Below are positions 1-9,336 of a stretch of 45,522 bases of DNA, piece by piece. The translations under genes were made by a program, and so were the position numbers. Source of the DNA: Chloroflexota bacterium. GTDB lineage: Bacteria; Chloroflexota; Dehalococcoidia; Lucifugimonadales; Lucifugimonadaceae. The stretch covers positions 104,715-150,236 of the forward strand of contig JAQCHZ010000004.1 in assembly GCA_027618835.1 (NCBI GenBank), given 5' to 3'. Every line of letters starts with the position of its first letter. Within the stretch, counting starts at the first letter, position 1. Below the pieces are notes generated by a model. It was given only the letters and a program-made list of their open reading frames with translations. It made no database searches and had not been told where the DNA came from.

Positions 1-672
1 GGCTCTCCCCGGTGGTCGGAAGCGATATCCAACGTTCCACTGTGTTTCGATGAAGTGATTCGACATATCATCGATCTTGCTGCGTAGTCTTCTGATATGG
101 ACATCGACTGTGCGGGTTCCGCCGAAGTAGTCGTACTCCCAAACGCTTCGCAGCAACGATTCTCGACTGAACACCCGGCCTGGGTTCGAAGCCAGATATT
201 TCAGCAATTCGTATTCCTTGTATGTTAAGTCGACCTTGCGACCCTTGAGAACGACTTCGTATCGGTCGCAATCGATAACCAAATCGCCATGAATAATCAT
301 GTTGGCTACTTCAGTCGGCGCGGTTTTCGACATTGCGATACTCAGACGAAGCAAAATCTCTTCGGAAGTGCATGGAAGAAAGCAGACTTCGATTTCTTCG
401 CGTGCGGCATTAATGCCCTCAAAACCAACCACCTGAAGTACGGCAACCACCGGAACACCGGCATCAGCTGCGGCATGAACGATGCCTGCAGGGCCCGCTA
501 GACCGGTGCCTGCACCCCACACAAGGGCGCCTTCAACACTGGATGCCAGCTCATCTTTGCTCGTATCAGCCGTGAACTTCACGAGTTTTAGCGAGGGATC
601 GAGCGCACCGAGTCCTGCCGCAAGGCGTTCAGACTCTGAATCAGCAAACCCGAGAAGGGCGATGGAACTCAC
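1..672 (-). CDS. Response-regulator-like winged-helix transcription factor (C-terminus cut by window edge)
   Basis: The C-terminal part, from about residue 125, is a typical OmpR/PhoB winged-helix DNA-binding domain: an early LTYKEYELLKYL helix, GRVFSRESLL, then RTVDVHIRRLRSKI (recognition helix) and a final GYRF wing. About 120 residues before it have the length and alternating pattern of a receiver domain, but the acidic pair and the phospho-accepting Asp are not seen; the expected Asp site reads ALVWGAGTGLAG. It is therefore probably a phosphorylation-independent regulator. No ATG fits; I chose the GTG at 670-672, the first start candidate after the stop at 742-744 that keeps the receiver whole. 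The frame runs off the window after GYRF, so only a few residues should be missing. It is transcribed divergently from the ribosomal cluster. Its target is unknown. Confidence 0.8.
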   Translation of the reverse strand, partial: MSSIALLGFADSESERLAAGLGALDPSLKLVKFTADTSKDELASSVEGALVWGAGTGLAGPAGIVHAAADAGVPVVAVLQVVGFEGINAAREEIEVCFLPCTSEEILLRLSIAMSKTAPTEVANMIIHGDLVIDCDRYEVVLKGRKVDLTYKEYELLKYLASNPGRVFSRESLLRSVWEYDYFGGTRTVDVHIRRLRSKIDDMSNHFIETQWNVGYRFRPPGRA

Positions 673-744
673 TAAATTGCACCCGGTTTCACTAGCATGC
701 CCGTTGAGGCTCTGCGCTGTTTTAGCTTGCGCACGCGCGTGTCA

Positions 745-874
745 TTGTTATATTTGACGTCACAGCCTGCGATGGCGAAGCAATCAAGAGTATTCGTTTG
801 TGGTGATTTTCACAACCTTTGAATACGAATGGCGCGCTATCTTGCCATTATTCGTTAAAAGGCGTTAATTCTCG
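745..874. promoter_or_regulatory. Divergent intergenic region with inverted and direct repeats
   Basis: This stretch lies between the divergent regulator and the rpsL promoter. GTATTC (790-795) and GAATAC (821-826) form an inverted repeat that encloses TTGTG (798-802) and CACAA (811-815). The 8-mer TATTCGTT occurs at 791-798 and again at 849-856. OmpR-family proteins commonly bind spaced repeats, so these are candidate operators. That link is inference. No small ORF stands out here. Confidence 0.35.
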
Positions 875-904
875 TTGACTTGCCCGGGTAGCCGTTCGTA
901 TACT
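875..904 (+). promoter_or_regulatory. Sigma-70-type promoter of the rpsL-led ribosomal cluster
   Basis: TTGACT at 875-880 and TATACT at 899-904 are separated by 18 bases and match the -35 and -10 consensus in five of six positions each. Transcription would begin near 911, leaving a leader of about 60 bases before the rpsL start. It is the best promoter-like signal upstream of the ribosomal cluster. Confidence 0.7.
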
Positions 905-971
905 TACTCTTCGTGGCCTGATCAATATCGGTTGGGCTCACCTTCTTGTGACCTTTTTTCTGGACGATAAT

Positions 972-1385
972 TTGCCCACGATTAATCAATTAGTGCGGAA
1001 CCCACGTAAGCAGAAGCGGCGTAAGTCTATGACTCCTGCATTGCGAGTCGTATTTAACTCATTCTCGAGTCAGCCGATAAACATGAAAAAGGGAAGCCCG
1101 CAAAAGCGCGGTGTTTGCCTTCAGGTTCGAACTGTTACACCGAAGAAGCCTAACTCGGCTCTTCGTAAGGTAGCTCGAGTCCGGTTGAGCAACGGGATGG
1201 AAGTAACTGCTTACATCCCGGGCGAAGGTCACAACCTGCAGGAACACTCAGTTGTCCTTATTAGGGGCGGCAAGGTTCCTGACCTGCCGGGTGTGCGTTA
1301 CCACATTGTTCGTGGAACGCTCGACACATCGGGTGTTGAAGGTCGAATGCAAGGTCGTAGTAAGTACGGCACGTCAAAGAGCTAG
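972..1385 (+). CDS. rpsL: 30S ribosomal protein S12
   Basis: S12 lines the decoding centre of the small subunit and helps to control translational accuracy. The protein has the signatures [50 protein letters not shown] and [13 protein letters not shown] chose the TTG at 972 because it gives the family N-terminus M-PTINQLVR and has GGA about seven bases upstream. A GTG at 948 in the same frame would add eight unusual residues. The result is 137 residues. Between PAL and SPQKRGVC there is an insertion of roughly 13-15 residues containing NSF, like the one I recall in Bacillus S12 and absent from E. coli. It is the first gene of the str-type operon; rpoB and rpoC are not upstream in the window. 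Confidence 0.96.
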   Translation: MPTINQLVRNPRKQKRRKSMTPALRVVFNSFSSQPINMKKGSPQKRGVCLQVRTVTPKKPNSALRKVARVRLSNGMEVTAYIPGEGHNLQEHSVVLIRGGKVPDLPGVRYHIVRGTLDTSGVEGRMQGRSKYGTSKS

Positions 1386-1395
1386 ATACTAAAAA

Positions 1396-1454
1396 TCTCT
1401 GACAAAAACGACCGCCTGTCTGGTAAAACGGTAGGCGGCTTAGTTTGTCAGGGA
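1396..1454 (+). promoter_or_regulatory. Two-part intercistronic hairpin between rpsL and rpsG
   Basis: An outer stem pairs TCTCTGACAAA (1396-1406) with TTTGTCAGGGA (1444-1454), allowing one G-U pair. An inner stem pairs CCGCCT (1412-1417) with AGGCGG (1433-1438). There is no T-tract after it, so it is unlikely to be an intrinsic terminator. In E. coli, S7 represses its operon by binding the rpsL-rpsG intercistronic RNA; this element sits in the same place, so it is a candidate S7 site by position only. Confidence 0.5.
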
Positions 1455-1500
1455 CATTATTTGAACAAACTCGAATAACGAGAAATACGAAGGTAAATAC

Positions 1501-1971
1501 ATGGCACGCAGGCGGCGCGCTCAGCGCAGGCAAATAGCTCCGGACCCCCTTTACGGGAGTGTGGAGCTCACCCGATTCATCAATCGTTTAATGATTGGTG
1601 GAAAGAAATCGGTTGCTCAGCGGGCAATGTACGGAGCCCTTGAGAAACTTGAAAAAGAAACCGACAGGCCTGCCCTGGAAGTTTTTGACCAGGCAGTACG
1701 CAACGCAATGCCTGCACTGGAAGTGAAACCTCGCCGTGTTGGTGGTGCTACTTACCAGGTGCCGGTTGAAGTGCGACCCGAACGTCGGGGTGCACTAGCG
1801 CAGCGATGGCTGATCACAGCTGCGCGACAGCGTTCGGGTAGTCCTATAGCTGAACGGCTATATACAGAACTACTTGAGGCTTCCCGAGGTGGTGGAACCG
1901 CCGTAAGGAAGCGTGAAGACCTACACAGAATGGCCGAAGCCAACAGGGCGTTCGTACATTACCGCTGGTAG
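1501..1971 (+). CDS. rpsG: 30S ribosomal protein S7
   Basis: S7 is a primary 16S rRNA binder that organises the 30S head and contacts the E site. The 156-residue product has the usual length and motifs: an Arg-rich N-terminus, [53 protein letters not shown] and the terminal AFVHYRW. The ATG has GAAGG a short distance upstream. It follows the structured spacer after rpsL and precedes fusA, the standard str operon order. Confidence 0.97.
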   Translation: MARRRRAQRRQIAPDPLYGSVELTRFINRLMIGGKKSVAQRAMYGALEKLEKETDRPALEVFDQAVRNAMPALEVKPRRVGGATYQVPVEVRPERRGALAQRWLITAARQRSGSPIAERLYTELLEASRGGGTAVRKREDLHRMAEANRAFVHYRW

Positions 1972-2034
1972 GACCCGGCACAATTTAATCAGCCGCAAAG
2001 CCGCTCCGATGAAACTCTCACGGGGACGGAACGG

Positions 2035-4131
2035 ATGGCAACTTCAGAGATGACAACTACATCTGCAAAAAAAATCGACCTGAAAAAGGTTCGAAATATA
2101 GGCTTCATCGCCCACATCGATGCTGGTAAGACCACTGTGACAGAGCGCGTGCTCTTCTTCACTGGTGAGACTTACAAGATCGGTAACATCGATGACGGCA
2201 CGACGGTTATGGACTTCATGTCGCTTGAACGCGAACGTGGAATCACGATCGGTTCAGCTGCTACCAACGCCCAGTGGGATGGCCATCAGGTCAACATTAT
2301 CGACACCCCGGGTCACGTTGACTTCACAGCTGAAGTAGAGCGTTCGCTCCGTGTGCTCGACGGCGGTGTAGTTGTGCTCGAATCTGTTTCGGGTGTGCAG
2401 CCTCAGTCTGAAACTGTTTGGCGCCAGGCCGATACATACAAAGTTCCTCGCATGATCTTCGTCAACAAGATGGATCGGCTCGGAGCAGATTTCAATTACG
2501 CAGTGAAGACAGTCCATGAGCGACTCGGCGCAAACGCCGTTCCGATCCAAATTCCGATGGGCGCTGAATCAGGATTCGTTGGTCTGGTCGACCTTGTTGG
2601 TCAGAAGGCTTACTACTACGAAGAGGCGGAGGCTACAGAGCACACGCTCATCGATATTCCTGCTGAGTACGCCGAAGCAGCCGGAGCAGCACGTCAGCAC
2701 CTCATTGAAAAGGTTGCTGAAACTGATGATGTTCTCATGGAGAAGTTCCTCGAAGAAGCGGAAATCTCAAATGACGAGCTCAAGGCTGCACTCCGCAGGG
2801 CAACAATCGCTCTCAAGATCTTCCCGGTATGTGTAGGTTCAGCACTAAAGCACCGTGGTATACATCCGCTGCTCGACGCTGTAATCAACTACCTTCCTTC
2901 TCCGCTCGACGTGGATGCAATCAAGGGTGTTGACCCTAACGACGATTCAATTGAGCTCACACGACAGCCTTCCGTCGACGATCCTATGTCTGCCTTGGCG
3001 TTCAAGGTTGTAACTGACCCCCACGTTGGTCGGCTGGTATACCTTCGGGTCTACTCTGGAATTCTTGAGTCGGGCGTCAACATCTATAACTCGAGCACTC
3101 GTTCCAAAGAGCGAATTGGCCGACTTATGGTCATGCATGCTGACTCTCGTGAAGAGAAGAAGTTCGCTGGGCCTGGTGAAATCGTTGCAGCGATCGGTCT
3201 TAAGGACACGGTCACCGGTCAGACTCTCTGCGCACAGGATGCACAGATTTCGCTAGAGCAAATTTCGTTCCCAGAACCAGTTCTTTCTGTTGCGGTTGAG
3301 CCTAAAACTCGAACCGACCAAGAAAAGATGTCGACCGCGTTGGTTCGACTTGCCGATGAAGACCCTACCCTTGTCGTTTCAAGCGATGAAGAGAGTGGTC
3401 AGGTCATACTTGCTGGAATGGGTGAACTTCACCTCGACGTAATCGTTGAACGAATGCGTCGAGAATTCAACGTAGATGCCACGGTTGGCGCTCCTCGAGT
3501 TGCCTACCGTGAGACCGTTACCGTGGCTGCAACAGCCCAGGGTAAATTGGTCAAGCAGACTGGTGGTCACGGACAGTACGGTGACTGCACACTTCGACTT
3601 GAGCCCCTTGAACCGGGTACAGGGTTGTTGTTTGAATCTGAAATTACTGGTTCGACTCTACCTCGTGAGTACTTCAGGCCAATCGAACAAGGCTTCCGTG
3701 AAGCTGCCCGTGCAGGCGTGATAGCTGGATATCCAGTAGTCGATATGAAGGCTGTATTGGTAGACGGTTCTCACCACGACGTTGACTCTTCTGAAATGGC
3801 TTTCAAAGTGGCTGCCTCTATGGCATTCAAGTCCGCAATGGCAAAGGGCAAACCTGCTCTTCTTGAGCCGATTATGAAGATCGAAGTTATTACTCCATCT
3901 GAATACCTTGGTGATGTACTTGGAGACTTGAACTCCAGGCGTTCTCAGGTTCAGAACATGGAAGTCCGTGGGCTTACGCAGGTAATCCATGCGTTTATCC
4001 CGCTAGCGGAAACCTTCCAGTACGCCACGCATGTTCGTTCGCTAACTACCGGTCGTGCCAGCTTCTCTATGGAGTTGGATCACTACTCGGCGGTACCGAA
4101 GAACGTTGCAGAGAAAGTGTCAGGAAATTAG
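2035..4131 (+). CDS. fusA: Elongation factor G
   Basis: EF-G is the GTPase that drives translocation of tRNA and mRNA and assists ribosome recycling. The 698-residue protein carries G1 AHIDAGKT (about 26-33), switch RERGITI, G3 DTPGH (90-94), G4 NKMD (144-147) and G5 GSALK, then domains II-V, including GGHGQYG and [15 protein letters not shown] in domain IV. The ATG at 2035 is preceded by a purine-rich GGGACGGAACGG. A second ATG fifteen bases on is possible. The usual CAVGGV stretch after G3 reads ESVSGV here. The gene ends three bases before rpsJ, so no tuf gene lies between them. Confidence 0.97.
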   Translation: MATSEMTTTSAKKIDLKKVRNIGFIAHIDAGKTTVTERVLFFTGETYKIGNIDDGTTVMDFMSLERERGITIGSAATNAQWDGHQVNIIDTPGHVDFTAEVERSLRVLDGGVVVLESVSGVQPQSETVWRQADTYKVPRMIFVNKMDRLGADFNYAVKTVHERLGANAVPIQIPMGAESGFVGLVDLVGQKAYYYEEAEATEHTLIDIPAEYAEAAGAARQHLIEKVAETDDVLMEKFLEEAEISNDELKAALRRATIALKIFPVCVGSALKHRGIHPLLDAVINYLPSPLDVDAIKGVDPNDDSIELTRQPSVDDPMSALAFKVVTDPHVGRLVYLRVYSGILESGVNIYNSSTRSKERIGRLMVMHADSREEKKFAGPGEIVAAIGLKDTVTGQTLCAQDAQISLEQISFPEPVLSVAVEPKTRTDQEKMSTALVRLADEDPTLVVSSDEESGQVILAGMGELHLDVIVERMRREFNVDATVGAPRVAYRETVTVAATAQGKLVKQTGGHGQYGDCTLRLEPLEPGTGLLFESEITGSTLPREYFRPIEQGFREAARAGVIAGYPVVDMKAVLVDGSHHDVDSSEMAFKVAASMAFKSAMAKGKPALLEPIMKIEVITPSEYLGDVLGDLNSRRSQVQNMEVRGLTQVIHAFIPLAETFQYATHVRSLTTGRASFSMELDHYSAVPKNVAEKVSGN

Positions 4132-4134
4132 AGA

Positions 4135-4443
4135 ATGCCAGGACAGAAAATACGAATCGTCCTAAAAGCGTTCGATCACCGAGTATTGGACATCTCGGCT
4201 CAGCAGATTATGGAAACTGCCGAGCGAACAGGTGCCCAAACGGCCGGACCGGTCCCTTTGCCAACAGCAAAGCGCCGATTCACTGTGATTCGAGGGCCTC
4301 ACGTACACAAGGACTCCCGTGAGTACTTTGAGCTTCGTGTGCACAAGCGTCTTATCGACATCTTGGAGCCTAGCTCAAAGACGATCGATTCGCTAACACG
4401 ACTCAATGTCCCCGCTGGCGTCGATATCGCTATCAAGCTCTAG
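4135..4443 (+). CDS. rpsJ: 30S ribosomal protein S10
   Basis: S10 is part of the 30S head and, in many bacteria, also partners NusB in antitermination. The 102-residue product begins [19 protein letters not shown] and has the family motifs [16 protein letters not shown] and [12 protein letters not shown]. It starts three bases after fusA, with AGGAAATTAGAG at the end of fusA acting as ribosome binding site. The str and S10 operons therefore look transcriptionally fused, with no separate S10 leader. Confidence 0.97.
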   Translation: MPGQKIRIVLKAFDHRVLDISAQQIMETAERTGAQTAGPVPLPTAKRRFTVIRGPHVHKDSREYFELRVHKRLIDILEPSSKTIDSLTRLNVPAGVDIAIKL

Positions 4444-4478
4444 AGCCAAATAGTAAAACGGTAAGCAAGTAAACGAAA

Positions 4479-5102
4479 ATGACTATCGCTGGACTTCTCG
4501 GTCGCAAGATCGGAATGACAACCTACTACCACGATGACGGAACTGCAGAGTCAGTTACGGCAGTCGAGGTCGGACCGTGTGTCGTCACTCAGGTGAAGAC
4601 ACACGCTCGTGACGGCTATGAAGCCGTACAAATCGGATTCCTTCCCGCACGCAAGCTGAATCAGGCAGAAGCCGGGCACCAAGCTCGGTCAGGAGGAAAG
4701 TTTTCACACCTACAAGAATTTAACGTGGATGACCTCGCTGAGTTCGAAGTTGGTCAGGAACTGAAAGCCGACATATTTGAAATTGGAGAGACGATCAAGG
4801 TGATCGGCACTTCTAAGGGCAAGGGTTTCTCCGGTGTTGTACGCCGGTGGAACTTTGCTGGAGGTCCTAAGACGCACGGTCAAACCTCCCGACACCGTTC
4901 ATCGGGTTCAATCGGTGCAGGTACATCGCCTGGACGTGTATGGCCTGGACAAAAAATGGCTGGGCATTATGGCGTCGACACGAAAACAGTAAAAGGCCTT
5001 CGGGTTGTAGCTGCTGATGTCGAGAAGAACGTGGTTTTAGTTCGAGGATCAATTCCTGGTGCTAAAAACGGAATCGTTCGAATCGAGAGGCAGGGCAAAT
5101 AA
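4479..5102 (+). CDS. rplC: 50S ribosomal protein L3
   Basis: L3 is an early assembly protein that reaches toward the peptidyl transferase centre. The 207-residue sequence starts MTIAGLLGRKIGMT and contains VIGTSKGKGFSGVVRRWNF and the loop RHRSSGSIGAGTSPGRVWPG, with GQKMAGHYG behind it. All of these are L3 hallmarks. Its TAA overlaps the rplD ATG in a TAATG junction, which suggests translational coupling. No strong ribosome binding site is visible. Confidence 0.97.
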   Translation: MTIAGLLGRKIGMTTYYHDDGTAESVTAVEVGPCVVTQVKTHARDGYEAVQIGFLPARKLNQAEAGHQARSGGKFSHLQEFNVDDLAEFEVGQELKADIFEIGETIKVIGTSKGKGFSGVVRRWNFAGGPKTHGQTSRHRSSGSIGAGTSPGRVWPGQKMAGHYGVDTKTVKGLRVVAADVEKNVVLVRGSIPGAKNGIVRIERQGK

Positions 5103-5740
5103 TGGATCTGCAAGTACAAGACAACAAAGGCAAAGTCGTCGGATCTGTCGCTGCAAGCGATAAGGTATGGCGAGCCGAGAGCAACGACGCTCTCCTGCAT
5201 CAGGTCGTAATAGCCCAGCAGGCGAACAGGCGTCGCGGAACTCAAGACACTCAGCAACGGAATCAAGTAACTGGCTCCACGAGGAAGATTCGTCCGCAGA
5301 AGGGGACTGGTCAGGCTCGTCAAGGCAGTCGCAAATCTCCACTCCTCAAGGGTGGTGGTGTAGCTCACGGGCCGCACCCACGAAGCTACCGACAGCGCCT
5401 TCCTAAGAAGATGCGTCGTCAGGCACTTCGGGTTGCTCTATCTGAGAAAATCAGAGACGAGGCCTTGATAATCCTCGACTCATTGATCCTTACTACTCCT
5501 AAGAGCAGTGTGATCAAAGACATGGTCAATGCCTTTGAGTTGAAGGGTCGGACGCTTATTGTTATCGGTTCCACTGACCAGAACGTGGTCAAGTCGGTTA
5601 ACAACATTCCAGGCGTTGAAGTGCAGGCAGCAGCTCTGATGAATCCGTTGGATACAGTTAGTACCCCTAACCTAATCATTACTCAGGAAGCTCTGGCGGC
5701 TATCGATAGTCTCTTGGGCGAAGCCGGAGGCAAGGAATAA
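5102..5740 (+). CDS. rplD: 50S ribosomal protein L4
   Basis: L4 binds 23S rRNA and forms part of the exit-tunnel constriction; in E. coli it also represses the S10 operon. The 212-residue product has QANRRRGTQDTQQRNQVTGS, the tunnel loop RPQKGTGQARQGSRKSP with GGGVAHGPHPRSY, and a C-terminal globular part with NIPGVEV. Start and stop codons overlap those of rplC and rplW by one base each. No leader structure of the E. coli L4-target type was found before rpsJ. Confidence 0.96.
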   Translation: MDLQVQDNKGKVVGSVAASDKVWRAESNDALLHQVVIAQQANRRRGTQDTQQRNQVTGSTRKIRPQKGTGQARQGSRKSPLLKGGGVAHGPHPRSYRQRLPKKMRRQALRVALSEKIRDEALIILDSLILTTPKSSVIKDMVNAFELKGRTLIVIGSTDQNVVKSVNNIPGVEVQAAALMNPLDTVSTPNLIITQEALAAIDSLLGEAGGKE

Positions 5741-6024
5741 TGTCCCTCGCCAAAGTATTACGACGTCCGATCATCACTGAGAAGAGCACTCTTCTCGGCG
5801 AAATGGGTCGTTACGTATTTGAAGTAGATTCAGGCGCAAGTAAGCACGACATTGCTAAAGCAGTTGAATGGGCATTCGATGTCAAGGTAATCAAGGTCAA
5901 CACTTTGACTGTGCCTGGCAAAGTAAAGCGATACGGTCGACGACCGTCGAAGCAGCCCGACTGGAAGAAAGCAATAGTGTTATTGCAGGCCGGCGATACC
6001 ATTCAGCTGTTCGAGGGAGCATAG
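5740..6024 (+). CDS. rplW: 50S ribosomal protein L23
   Basis: L23 sits at the tunnel exit and is the docking site for trigger factor, SRP and the Sec channel. The 94-residue protein has RRPIITEKSTLL near the N-terminus, the YVFEVDSGASKHDIAKAVE stretch and VIKVNTL, all typical. It begins at the last base of rplD and ends three bases before rplB. Confidence 0.96.
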   Translation: MSLAKVLRRPIITEKSTLLGEMGRYVFEVDSGASKHDIAKAVEWAFDVKVIKVNTLTVPGKVKRYGRRPSKQPDWKKAIVLLQAGDTIQLFEGA

Positions 6025-6027
6025 AAA

Positions 6028-6855
6028 ATGGGACTTAAGGAATATAAGCCCACGTCTCCTGGTCGTCGCGATACGGTAGCTGACGACTATAAGGACATCA
6101 CGAGGAGCAAGCCTGAAAAGTCGTTGCTCGGAATTATCAAAAAGACTGGTGGGCGAAACAACCGTGGTCGAATAACAGTTCGACACCGCGGTGGTGGCCA
6201 CAAACGTCGTTACAGGATTGTCGACTTCAAGCGCGACAAAGCCGGTACGGCAACAGTTATGTCTATTGAGTACGATCCAAACCGAACGGCTCGGATAGCA
6301 CTGGTATTGTTCGAAGACGGTATCAAGCGATACATCGTTGCTCCTAACGGAGTAACAGTTGGTGACACCGTTGCTAGTGGTGAAGATGTGCCTGTAACTA
6401 CAGGTAACTCTCGACCGCTAGGAACGCTTCCAACGGGTACGCTTATTCACAACGTCGAAGTAACGCCCGGTAAGGGTGGCCAGATGGTTAAGAGCGCCGG
6501 GGCGGTTGCTCAGGTCATGGCGCACGAATCGGGTTACACGCTCATCCGACTTCCATCGGGTGAAATGCGAAGATTGCTGAGTAATTGCTTGGCAACTGTG
6601 GGTCAGGTTTCTAACCTGGATCACAAGAATGAAAAGTTGGGTAAAGCTGGTCGGAACCGTCACCGCGGTCGTCGTCCAAGTGTACGAGGTGCAGCAATGA
6701 ACCCGGATGCTCACCCACATGGTGGTGGTGAAGGCCGAAATGGTATTGGTATGCCAGGTCCTAAGACTCCTTGGGGTCAGCCTGCTCTTGGTAAGCGTAC
6801 GCGCCGAAACAAGAAGACCAATAAATTTATTCTGAGGCGGAGGTATGACCGCTAG
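6028..6855 (+). CDS. rplB: 50S ribosomal protein L2
   Basis: L2 is required for subunit association and peptidyl transferase function. The 275-residue protein has the signatures [75 protein letters not shown] and the [12 protein letters not shown] tail. The conserved His in [12 protein letters not shown] is present. GAGGGAG eight bases upstream is a good ribosome binding site. Confidence 0.97.
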   Translation: MGLKEYKPTSPGRRDTVADDYKDITRSKPEKSLLGIIKKTGGRNNRGRITVRHRGGGHKRRYRIVDFKRDKAGTATVMSIEYDPNRTARIALVLFEDGIKRYIVAPNGVTVGDTVASGEDVPVTTGNSRPLGTLPTGTLIHNVEVTPGKGGQMVKSAGAVAQVMAHESGYTLIRLPSGEMRRLLSNCLATVGQVSNLDHKNEKLGKAGRNRHRGRRPSVRGAAMNPDAHPHGGGEGRNGIGMPGPKTPWGQPALGKRTRRNKKTNKFILRRRYDR

Positions 6856-6889
6856 AGACCGATAAGGTTTCTGGCTGTCGAGACTAAAC

Positions 6890-7168
6890 ATGTCACGGTC
6901 AATCAAAAAGGGTCCATACGTCGACCCAAAGCTGATGAAAAAGGTAGGCGCTGCTCAAACTGCTGGTTCACGTAAAGTGATCCGAACTTGGGCGCGTGCC
7001 TCGATGATCATGCCTGAAATGATCGGCCTAACGGTCGCCGTTCACGACGGTCGTCGATTTATACCTGTCCTCATGACTGAAAACATGGTTGGTCACAGGC
7101 TCGGTGAATTTGCACCGACTCGTACCTTCCGTGGTCACATCGGTCGATCCGATAGGACAACAGGATAG
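6890..7168 (+). CDS. rpsS: 30S ribosomal protein S19
   Basis: S19 is in the 30S head, where it pairs with S13 and contacts the A-site finger of the 50S subunit. The 92-residue protein begins [15 protein letters not shown] and contains [38 protein letters not shown], all standard. It ends two bases before rplV. Confidence 0.97.
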   Translation: MSRSIKKGPYVDPKLMKKVGAAQTAGSRKVIRTWARASMIMPEMIGLTVAVHDGRRFIPVLMTENMVGHRLGEFAPTRTFRGHIGRSDRTTG

Positions 7169-7170
7169 TT

Positions 7171-7506
7171 ATGGCGATAGCAAGAACAAAAAACGTAGGT
7201 ATTTCTGATTACAAGCTCCGGCTCGTAATGGATCAGATTCGCGGCAAGATGGTCGTCGATGCATTCCCAATGCTTCGATTCATGACCAGCCCTGCTGCTG
7301 CCGAGATTATGAAAATTCTCAAGGCTGCAACCGCCAACGCTGAGAACAACGACCTCCAGTCACGCGATGACTTGAAGATCGTTCGCATCACCGCTGACAA
7401 AGCAACTTGGGTTCGACGTTTCAGGCCTAAGGCCCGAGGTCGTGTCGGTGCATTTGACCGTCCAACCTCACACGTCACTATTGAAGTCGACGAGGTAAGG
7501 ATTTAG
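7171..7506 (+). CDS. rplV: 50S ribosomal protein L22
   Basis: L22 binds all domains of 23S rRNA and extends a beta-hairpin into the exit tunnel near L4. The 111-residue product shows DYKLRLVMDQIRGKMV, ILKAATANAENN and the hairpin region FRPKARGRVGAFDRPTSHV. AGGA lies a few bases before the ATG, and only two bases separate it from rpsS and from rpsC. Confidence 0.97.
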   Translation: MAIARTKNVGISDYKLRLVMDQIRGKMVVDAFPMLRFMTSPAAAEIMKILKAATANAENNDLQSRDDLKIVRITADKATWVRRFRPKARGRVGAFDRPTSHVTIEVDEVRI

Positions 7507-7508
7507 AT

Positions 7509-8300
7509 ATGGGTCAGAAAACACACCCGATCGGGTTCCGACTCGGCGGCGTACAGGATTGGCGTGCGCACTGGTTTGCAAGTAAGAGTTCGGACTACCG
7601 ACGTCTTACTGAAGAAGACCAGAAGATTCGCGGACTGATCAACGATCAATATGCAGAATCTGGTGCGATCTCTCGAGTAGAGATTGAACGTGGTGCGCAG
7701 GACTTGGTCGTAACGATCAATACTGCTCGCCCCGGAATCATAATCGGACGAGGCGGTACGCGAGTCGATGAACTTCGAGGAGATCTCGAAAAGCTCACCG
7801 AAAAACGATCACGCCTAAATATTCAAGAGATTCGTCAGCCTGAACTCGATGCAACTTTGGTTGGTCAGTCGATTGCTGAACAGCTCGAACGACGTGTCGC
7901 CTACCGGCGTGCGGTTCGGATGTCCATACAGCGCACGATGCAATCAGGCGCATTGGGAATCAAGGTTGTTGTTTCGGGTCGGATCGGCGGTGCAGAAATC
8001 GCCCGAACCGATAAGCAGAAGGAAGGTCGAACGCCGCTACACACGTTGCGTGCGCAGATAGACTTCGCTGTATCCGAAGCAAAAACTACTTTCGGTGTTA
8101 TCGGAGTCAAAGTCTGGATTTACACAGGCGACATGATTCCTTCAGCTGAAAACTTGCGTGCTCGCTCGATGGCTCGACTTTCAATGGGTGCAGCCCAAGA
8201 AGGTCAGGGTCAGGGCGAACAGGACGGTAAGAATTCGTCAGGTGGCGGACGCGGGTCTTCTCCGAAGAAGCCTGAACAGGCCGGAGGCGGTAAGAAGTAA
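7509..8300 (+). CDS. rpsC: 30S ribosomal protein S3 with low-complexity C-terminal tail
   Basis: S3 forms part of the mRNA entry tunnel and unwinds mRNA structure. The 263-residue protein begins [13 protein letters not shown], has a KH domain with the GRGG loop ([15 protein letters not shown]) and a C-terminal domain with [15 protein letters not shown] and [10 protein letters not shown]. The last 40 or so residues are rich in Gly, Gln, Ser and Lys and exceed the family core. The TAA overlaps the rplP ATG by one base. Confidence 0.97.
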   Translation: MGQKTHPIGFRLGGVQDWRAHWFASKSSDYRRLTEEDQKIRGLINDQYAESGAISRVEIERGAQDLVVTINTARPGIIIGRGGTRVDELRGDLEKLTEKRSRLNIQEIRQPELDATLVGQSIAEQLERRVAYRRAVRMSIQRTMQSGALGIKVVVSGRIGGAEIARTDKQKEGRTPLHTLRAQIDFAVSEAKTTFGVIGVKVWIYTGDMIPSAENLRARSMARLSMGAAQEGQGQGEQDGKNSSGGGRGSSPKKPEQAGGGKK

Positions 8301-8716
8301 TGCTTCAGCCAAAGCGAACTAAATTTAGAAAAGAGCACCGTGGTCGAATGAACGGCATTCGTACTAAGGGTTCAACTATGGCGTTCGGAGATTTCGGTCT
8401 CAAAGCAGAAGGCCCAGGCTGGGTCACTGCTCGAGAGATTGAAGCTGCCCGACGTGCGATTACTGGTTACGTGAAGCGTGGCGGTCAGGTTTGGGTTCGA
8501 TTGTTCCCAGACAAGCCTGTTAGCTCACGACCTGCTGAAACCCGCATGGGTGGTGGTAAGGGTGCTGTTGATCATTGGGTAGCGGTTGTACGACGAGGGC
8601 GAATGCTCTACGAAATGGCCGACGTTCCGGAAGATTTGGCTCGAGAGGCTCTTAGGCGAGCAGCTCACAAGCTGAGTATTCCGACCAAGATCGTTGCACG
8701 GAGTGAAGAATTTTAA
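8300..8716 (+). CDS. rplP: 50S ribosomal protein L16
   Basis: L16 helps to position aminoacyl-tRNA in the A site and completes the peptidyl transferase centre late in assembly. The 138-residue product has [17 protein letters not shown], the [20 protein letters not shown] region and [23 protein letters not shown], all diagnostic. It overlaps rpsC by one base and is followed by a 56-base spacer before rpmC. Confidence 0.97.
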   Translation: MLQPKRTKFRKEHRGRMNGIRTKGSTMAFGDFGLKAEGPGWVTAREIEAARRAITGYVKRGGQVWVRLFPDKPVSSRPAETRMGGGKGAVDHWVAVVRRGRMLYEMADVPEDLAREALRRAAHKLSIPTKIVARSEEF

Positions 8717-8772
8717 GGTTGCCCGATACTGTTCACAGAGTGTGAGCTTCATCAGGCAGGAACTGACTAACG

Positions 8773-9009
8773 ATGCGTATTAGCGATGTAAGAGAATTGA
8801 ATGACACCGAACTTGTCAAAGAGCTCGGCGATCAGGAGCGCGCTTTGATGAACCTCAGGTTCCGCAAGGCGACGATGCAGTTGACGAACACTAACGAACT
8901 CGCCAACACACGAAAAGCAATTGCGCGTATCAAGACGGTGATTCGAGAACGTTCGATCACCGTAAACTTGGAAGCCGTACAGGCTGCCGTAACGGCAGAA
9001 GGAGAATAG
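8773..9009 (+). CDS. rpmC: 50S ribosomal protein L29
   Basis: L29 lies near the tunnel exit next to L23. This 78-residue protein has the two-helix pattern of the family: VRELNDTELVKELGDQERALMNLRFRKATMQL, then NTNELANTRKAIARIKTVIRER. It is slightly longer than usual through about ten extra C-terminal residues. It ends one base before the rpsQ start, with its last codons providing the rpsQ ribosome binding site. Confidence 0.95.
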   Translation: MRISDVRELNDTELVKELGDQERALMNLRFRKATMQLTNTNELANTRKAIARIKTVIRERSITVNLEAVQAAVTAEGE

Positions 9010-9010
9010 G

Positions 9011-9334
9011 TTGGCGCGCAAACAGCAAACCGGTACTGTTCTGAAAGACAAGAACGACAAGAGCGTCATCGTGGGCGTTTCTTGGTTACAACGTGACCGT
9101 ATATATAAGAAGGCACGCCGCAAGTTGACGAAGTTCGTCGTTCACGACGAGGATAACTCCGCAACAGTAGGTGACCGCGTATTGATCGAGGAAAGCAGAC
9201 CTATCTCGAAGACCAAGCGATGGCGCTTGGTCAACATCCTCGACAAGGTGGATGTTGCCGAGGTCCAGCCTTCCGACATCATCGGTGAAGCTGAGCTTAC
9301 GGGTAAAGCTACAACCGCAGAGTCTGAGGACTAG
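9011..9334 (+). CDS. rpsQ: 30S ribosomal protein S17
   Basis: S17 is an OB-fold primary assembly protein of the 30S body. The 107-residue product has [49 protein letters not shown], the normal S17 order, plus a C-terminal extension of about twenty residues. The start is TTG at 9011, giving MARKQQTG, with a strong AGAAGGAG just upstream inside rpmC. Confidence 0.96.
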   Translation: MARKQQTGTVLKDKNDKSVIVGVSWLQRDRIYKKARRKLTKFVVHDEDNSATVGDRVLIEESRPISKTKRWRLVNILDKVDVAEVQPSDIIGEAELTGKATTAESED

Positions 9335-9336
9335 AG

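Noticed and set aside
482-757. Plus-strand frame over the regulator gene
   Set aside because: It overlaps the well-supported regulator on the other strand and resembles no known protein.
4453-4463. Shared 11-mer GTAAAACGGTA in two spacers (1423-1433 and 4453-4463)
   Set aside because: One copy sits inside the rpsL-rpsG hairpin and the other has no clear structure; two copies of 11 bases are not enough to infer a motif.
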